From: Luteimonas suaedae
GTDB lineage: Bacteria; Pseudomonadota; Gammaproteobacteria; Xanthomonadales; Xanthomonadaceae
DNA length: 64,000 nt
Assembly (NCBI RefSeq): GCF_008312895.1
Contig: NZ_VSSP01000015.1
Span: forward strand, 19,157 to 83,156
Reading direction: 5' to 3'
Below, in pieces: positions 60,418 to 64,000 of the stretch. Each line of letters begins with the position of its first letter. The first letter of the stretch is position 1. The notes under the pieces were generated by a model. It did not search any database. It was given only the letters and a program-made list of their open reading frames with translations, and was not told the DNA's origin. Both the position numbers and the translations under genes were made by a program.

Positions 60418-62301
60418 ATGACCGATGCCTTCCACCGCTACGACGTGATCGTGATCGGCGGCGGCCACGCCGGCACCGAGGCCGCGCTGGCGTCGGCGCG
60501 TGCCGGCGCGCGCACGCTGCTGCTCACGCACAGCATCGAGACCGTCGGCGCGATGAGCTGCAATCCGGCGATCGGCGGCATCGGCAAGGGGCACCTGGTG
60601 CGCGAGATCGACGCACTCGGGGGAGTGATGGCGCGGGCGGCGGACGCGGCCGGCATCCAATGGCGCCGGCTCAACGCCTCGAAGGGTCCGGCGGTGCGCG
60701 CGACGCGTTGCCAGGCGGATCGCAATCTCTATCGCGGTTTCATCCGCCGGGCGGTGGAGTCGCAGCCCGGGCTCACGCTGTTCCAGGCCGCGGTCGACGA
60801 CATCGTCATCGAGCGTGACCGCGTGCGCGGCGTGATCACCCAGACCGGCCTGCGCTTCGAGGCGCCGGCGGTGGTGCTGACCGCCGGCACCTTCCTGGCC
60901 GGCAGGATCCACGTCGGCGAGACCCAGTACGCGGCCGGCCGCGCCGGCGATCCGCCCGCGACCACCCTGGCCGCGAAGCTGCGCGAAGGCCCGTTCGTGG
61001 TCGATCGGCTCAAGACCGGCACGCCGCCGCGCATCGACGGCCGCAGCCTCGACTACATGGCAATGGACGAACAACCGGGCGATGATCCGCGGCCTGTGTT
61101 CTCGTTCATGGGCAGCGCCGCCGACCATCCCCGGCAGGTCAGCTGCTGGATCACGCATACCACCGAGCGCACCCACGCCATCATCCGCGGCGCCCTGCAT
61201 CGCTCGCCGATGTACTCCGGGCAGATCGAAGGCACCGGCCCGCGCTACTGCCCGTCGATCGAGGACAAGGTGGTGCGCTTTGCCGACAAGGACGCGCACC
61301 AAATCTTCGTCGAGCCCGAGGGCCTGGACGTGGCCGAGATCTATCCCAACGGCATCTCCACCTCGCTGCCGTTCGACGTGCAGCTGGAACTGGTGCGTTC
61401 GATCCGGGGCTTCGGCAACGCGCACATCACCCGGCCCGGCTACGCGATCGAGTACGACTATTTCGACCCGCGCGGGCTGAAGGCATCGCTCGAGACCAAG
61501 GCGGTGGCCGGGCTGTACTTCGCCGGCCAGATCAACGGTACCACCGGCTACGAGGAAGCCGCGGCACAGGGACTCATCGCCGGGCTCAACGCCGCGCGCG
61601 CGCTGCGCGAGCGCGAAGCGTGGTCGCCGCGCCGTGACCAGGCCTACATCGGCGTGCTGATCGACGACCTGATCACCCACGGCACCAGCGAGCCGTATCG
61701 GATGTTCACCAGCCGTGCCGAGTACCGGTTGCAGCTGCGCGAGGACAACGCCGACCTGCGCCTGACCGGCATCGGCCGCGAGCTGGGGTTGGTGGACGAT
61801 GCGCGTTGGGCACGCTTCGACGTCAAGCGCGAAGCGATCGAGCGCGAAACCGCGCGCCTGCGCGGGCTGTGGGCGTCGCCGAACAACGTCGCCGGCCGTG
61901 CCGCCATCGACGTGCTCGGCATCGAACTCAAGCGCGAGGCCAGCGCGCTCGACCTGCTGCGGCGGCCGGAGCTCGACTACGCGAAGCTGGCGTCGGTGCC
62001 GGCGTTTGCCGCGGAGGCGGTGGATCCGGCGGTGGCCGAGCAGGTCGAGATCGAGGCCAAGTATTCCGGCTATCTCGACCGCCAGCGTGCCGAGATCGAA
62101 CGCCAGCAAAGCCACGAGGGGACGCCGATCCCGGACGGGTTCGACTACGCCATGGTGCGCGGGCTCTCGGCCGAGGTGCGGCAGAAGCTCGAGCGCGTGC
62201 GCCCGCAGACTGTCGGCCAGGCGCAGCGCATCCCCGGCATGACCCCGGCCGCGATCTCGCTGCTGCTGGTGCACCTGGAGCGCGCCCGCCGGGCGGCGTA
62301 G
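60418..62301 (+). CDS. mnmG: tRNA uridine-5-carboxymethylaminomethyl modification enzyme
   Basis: A 627-residue FAD enzyme (GidA) that with MnmE modifies U34 of several tRNAs. The FAD-binding motif [19 protein letters not shown] is at residues 9-27. Other signatures are [36 protein letters not shown] with the catalytic-type Cys, [33 protein letters not shown] and the C-terminal helical domain ([31 protein letters not shown]). The ATG at 60418 starts at the family N-terminus. The integron integrase remnant is convergent, five bases beyond the stop. Confidence 0.97.
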   Translation: MTDAFHRYDVIVIGGGHAGTEAALASARAGARTLLLTHSIETVGAMSCNPAIGGIGKGHLVREIDALGGVMARAADAAGIQWRRLNASKGPAVRATRCQADRNLYRGFIRRAVESQPGLTLFQAAVDDIVIERDRVRGVITQTGLRFEAPAVVLTAGTFLAGRIHVGETQYAAGRAGDPPATTLAAKLREGPFVVDRLKTGTPPRIDGRSLDYMAMDEQPGDDPRPVFSFMGSAADHPRQVSCWITHTTERTHAIIRGALHRSPMYSGQIEGTGPRYCPSIEDKVVRFADKDAHQIFVEPEGLDVAEIYPNGISTSLPFDVQLELVRSIRGFGNAHITRPGYAIEYDYFDPRGLKASLETKAVAGLYFAGQINGTTGYEEAAAQGLIAGLNAARALREREAWSPRRDQAYIGVLIDDLITHGTSEPYRMFTSRAEYRLQLREDNADLRLTGIGRELGLVDDARWARFDVKREAIERETARLRGLWASPNNVAGRAAIDVLGIELKREASALDLLRRPELDYAKLASVPAFAAEAVDPAVAEQVEIEAKYSGYLDRQRAEIERQQSHEGTPIPDGFDYAMVRGLSAEVRQKLERVRPQTVGQAQRIPGMTPAAISLLLVHLERARRAA

Positions 62302-62305
62302 CGGG

Positions 62306-63313
62306 TCAGCGATCCAGCGGGCTGAGCACCCACCCCGCGACCGCCGCGATTGAGCACATGGGTGTAGATCTGCGTGGTCGCCACGTCCTTGTGCCCGAGC
62401 AGTTCCTGGACCGTGCGGATGTCGTATCCCGCCTCGATCAGATGGGTGGCGAACGAATGCCGCAACGTGTGTGCGGACATCGGCTTGACGATGCCGGCGT
62501 TGCGGCATGCCCGCTTGATGGCCCGCGACAGCATCGCCTCGTCGAGATGATGCCGGTGCTCGCGCCCAGCGCGCGGATCGACGCTGCGGCGCCGTGCCGG
62601 AAACACGTACTGCCAACCGGGCTCCCGCGGCGCCCCGGGATACTTGCGAGCGAGCGCATGCGGCAGCCGCGCTTCTTCGAAGCCGGCCCGCAGGTCGTCC
62701 TTATGCCATACGCGGGCGCGCTCGATCTCCCGCTGCAGCGGCGGCGCCAGCGAGGCCGGCAACACCGTCCGGCGGTCCTTGCCGCCCTTGCCGTTGCGGA
62801 CGGTGAACTCGTTCCGGGCGAAGTCCACATCTTTGATTCGCAGGCGTACCCCTCCATCAGGCGCATGCCAGTGCCGTAAAGCAGGCTGGCCAGGAGCCAC
62901 GTGCGTCCTTCCATGCCTGCAAGCAAGCGCTTCGTTTCTTCCTGCGACAGCACGGTCGGCACCCGCGCCGGCCGCTTCGCGCGAACCACGTTCTCCATCC
63001 AGGGCAGCTCCATGCGGAGCACCTCCCGGTACAGGAACAGCAGCGCCGACAACGCTTGGTTCTGCGTGCTGCCGGCGACCTTGCCGCGCACCGCGAGCTG
63101 GGTGAGGAACGTCTCCACTTCCGGCCCGCCCATTTCGCGCGGGTGCCGCTTGCCATTGGCGAGAATGAACCGCCGGATCCAGCCCAGGTAGGCGCGCTCG
63201 GTACGCAGGCTGTAGCGTTTGACGCGCAATCTGCCGCGAACCTCGTCCAACAGCCGCGGCTGGCGCGTCCCGTTTGCTCCTGTTACCGCCCCATTTCGCG
63301 CCTGATAAGACAT
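62306..63313 (-). pseudogene. intI: Integron integrase (IntI), frameshifted
   Basis: A tyrosine recombinase split between frames. The first part (to about 62850) has the core-binding domain with [21 protein letters not shown] and GTGMRLMEG. The rest continues in another frame with [13 protein letters not shown] and the IntI-specific insert ([36 protein letters not shown]), then [29 protein letters not shown] and the catalytic Tyr. One base is missing in GAGGGGTACGC near 62847-62853. A second shift near the C-terminus hides an in-frame VLSPLDR-stop at 62306. Start at 63313 has GAGG upstream. Two lesions argue for real decay, but assembly error at the first is possible. Confidence 0.85.
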
Positions 63314-63471
63314 AGCACCTCATTCCATGAGATACGCAATGCCATCGTGGCCCTCGCAACGCGCGGCAGCCATCATCCAAGTCGTTGATACCTGCAGGAA
63401 TACTCCGATTGACGGCTCCGGAATGAGGCTGAATACTCCGCGCTATCACCCCGATCCGGGGTCTATTAAGC

Positions 63472-63478
63472 GTTAGGG
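63472..63478 (+). other. Candidate attI core site
   Basis: GTTAGGG, five or six of seven positions of the GTTRRRY recombination core, lies 159 bases upstream of the intI start, where attI is expected. A cassette-like gene begins right after it on the opposite strand to intI. Confidence 0.45.
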
Positions 63479-63520
63479 CTCACACCCATCTTCACGCGAG
63501 CTGTCATTGCGTTTCTGGCA

Positions 63521-63931
63521 TTGCCCGGGGTCGTGGCATTTCTCGTGCCTGTCATTTGGGCTTGGCTCGCTCGACTTCCACTGCACTGGCCCGTCGGCTT
63601 GATCCTTGTACTGTTCGGGACAGTGGGTTTGTTGTGGTGCGTCCGGGACTTCTACGTGTCCGGCAAGGGCACGCTCGCTCCCTGGGCTCCGCCGCAGAAC
63701 CTGGTGATCGTCGGCCTCTACCGATACAGCCGCAACCCAATGTATGTGACCGTGGCCGTCATCTTGCTCGGCTGGGCCGCCGCCTTCCGCTCGGTCGGCC
63801 TGCTGCTCTATGCGCTTGCCGTCATCGTTGCTTTTCACCTGCGGGTCGTGCTCGGTGAGGAGCCTTGGCTGGCCAAGCAGCACGGTGCCGCTTGGCAGCA
63901 GTACACTCGCCGCGTCAGGCGCTGGTTCTAG
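63521..63931 (+). CDS. ICMT-like membrane methyltransferase, possible integron cassette gene
   Basis: A 136-residue membrane protein with three or four hydrophobic segments and the C-terminal pattern of isoprenylcysteine carboxyl methyltransferase-like proteins: GLYRYSRNPMYV and EEPWLAKQHGAAWQQYTRRVRRWF. It would methylate a small or lipid substrate with SAM; the substrate is unknown. The coding frame is open from 63470 and conserved-looking sequence begins at about 63480 (TPIFTRAVIAFLALPG), with no ATG or GTG. TTG at 63521 is only a formal start; the true start may be non-canonical or lost at the cassette boundary. Confidence 0.75.
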   Translation: MPGVVAFLVPVIWAWLARLPLHWPVGLILVLFGTVGLLWCVRDFYVSGKGTLAPWAPPQNLVIVGLYRYSRNPMYVTVAVILLGWAAAFRSVGLLLYALAVIVAFHLRVVLGEEPWLAKQHGAAWQQYTRRVRRWF

Positions 63932-63956
63932 GCTGGGGCACCGTCGGTGAGCGGTG

Positions 63957-64000
63957 AATTCAACCACCAAGTGCGACAGCCCTCAGTAGCCGAGTAGGCG
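63957..64000 (+). other. Possible attC site, cut by the window end
   Basis: ATTCAAC fits the RYYYAAC left core of an attC site, 26 bases after the cassette gene stop. The right core (GTTRRRY) would fall beyond the window, so it cannot be confirmed. Confidence 0.25.

Noticed and set aside
59302..62616. 1104-codon open frame on the minus strand
   Set aside because: It is antisense to mnmG and the lipoprotein gene. High-GC DNA gives long empty frames, and the translation is rich in Arg, Ala, Gly and His without domain motifs.

Overview
The window looks like a chromosomal segment of a GC-rich gammaproteobacterium of the Xanthomonadaceae/Lysobacteraceae (Luteimonas- or Lysobacter-like). This is inferred from the gum-like and gfc-like polysaccharide genes, QueF, the bioB-bioF-bioH-bioC order beside comF, a class Ia ribonucleotide reductase, a chromosomal-type integron integrase, and many short intergenic repeats built on GTAGGAGCGCGCC. 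No plasmid or phage backbone is seen.

Layout. 0-7 kb: the end of a DUF2149 gene cluster, then a minus-strand operon of FecI-type sigma factor, FecR anti-sigma factor, TonB-dependent receptor with an STN signalling domain, and a secreted S9 peptidase resembling lasso-peptide isopeptidases. 7-15 kb: housekeeping and accessory genes (phosphodiesterase, fatty acid desaturase, VOC protein, RES/Xre toxin-antitoxin pair, lipoprotein, LysM protein, queF, M20 amidohydrolase). 15-19.6 kb: nrdB and nrdA behind a cobalamin riboswitch. 19.6-30 kb: HipA-like kinase with DUF3037 partner, fructosamine kinase, PaiB-like protein, hydrolases, AraC regulator, zapE, secreted nuclease, cytochrome c5, tRNA-Arg(CCG), PAP2 phosphatase. 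30-49.5 kb: a large exopolysaccharide/capsule locus. 49.6-56.4 kb: ubiA, comF and the biotin genes bioB, bioF, bioH and bioC. 56-62 kb: unknown secreted protein, ydcF, a PLP dehydratase, a Tyr/Gly-rich lipoprotein, mnmG. 62.3-64 kb: a frameshifted integron integrase, a candidate attI core and one cassette-like gene running to the window end.

The polysaccharide locus combines two modules. One makes and flips a repeat unit: GumD-type initiating transferase, UDP-glucose dehydrogenase, UDP-glucuronate epimerase, WecG/TagA and GT2 glycosyltransferases, pyruvyl transferase, Wzx and Wzy. The other is a full set of group 4 capsule homologues (gfcA, B, C, D, E on the minus strand; etp phosphatase and etk kinase divergent on the plus strand). 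The Wzy/GT2/pyruvyl-transferase end is visibly poorer in GC than the rest, as expected of exchanged serotype-like genes.

The most unusual signal is a family of inverted repeats built on AGTGAGAAACGAGTAAAA, present three times. One copy (16166-16651) carries a four-helix-bundle (S23/IVP-type) gene, separates nrdA from nrdB, and has its outer arm read in frame as the N-terminus of NrdB. A second, about 98 bp and gene-less, sits inside the nrdA cobalamin riboswitch, within a peripheral arm. A third (55206-55457) lies between bioH and bioC and supplies the bioH stop codon. These look like one small mobile-element family with a gene-bearing form and MITE-like derivatives.
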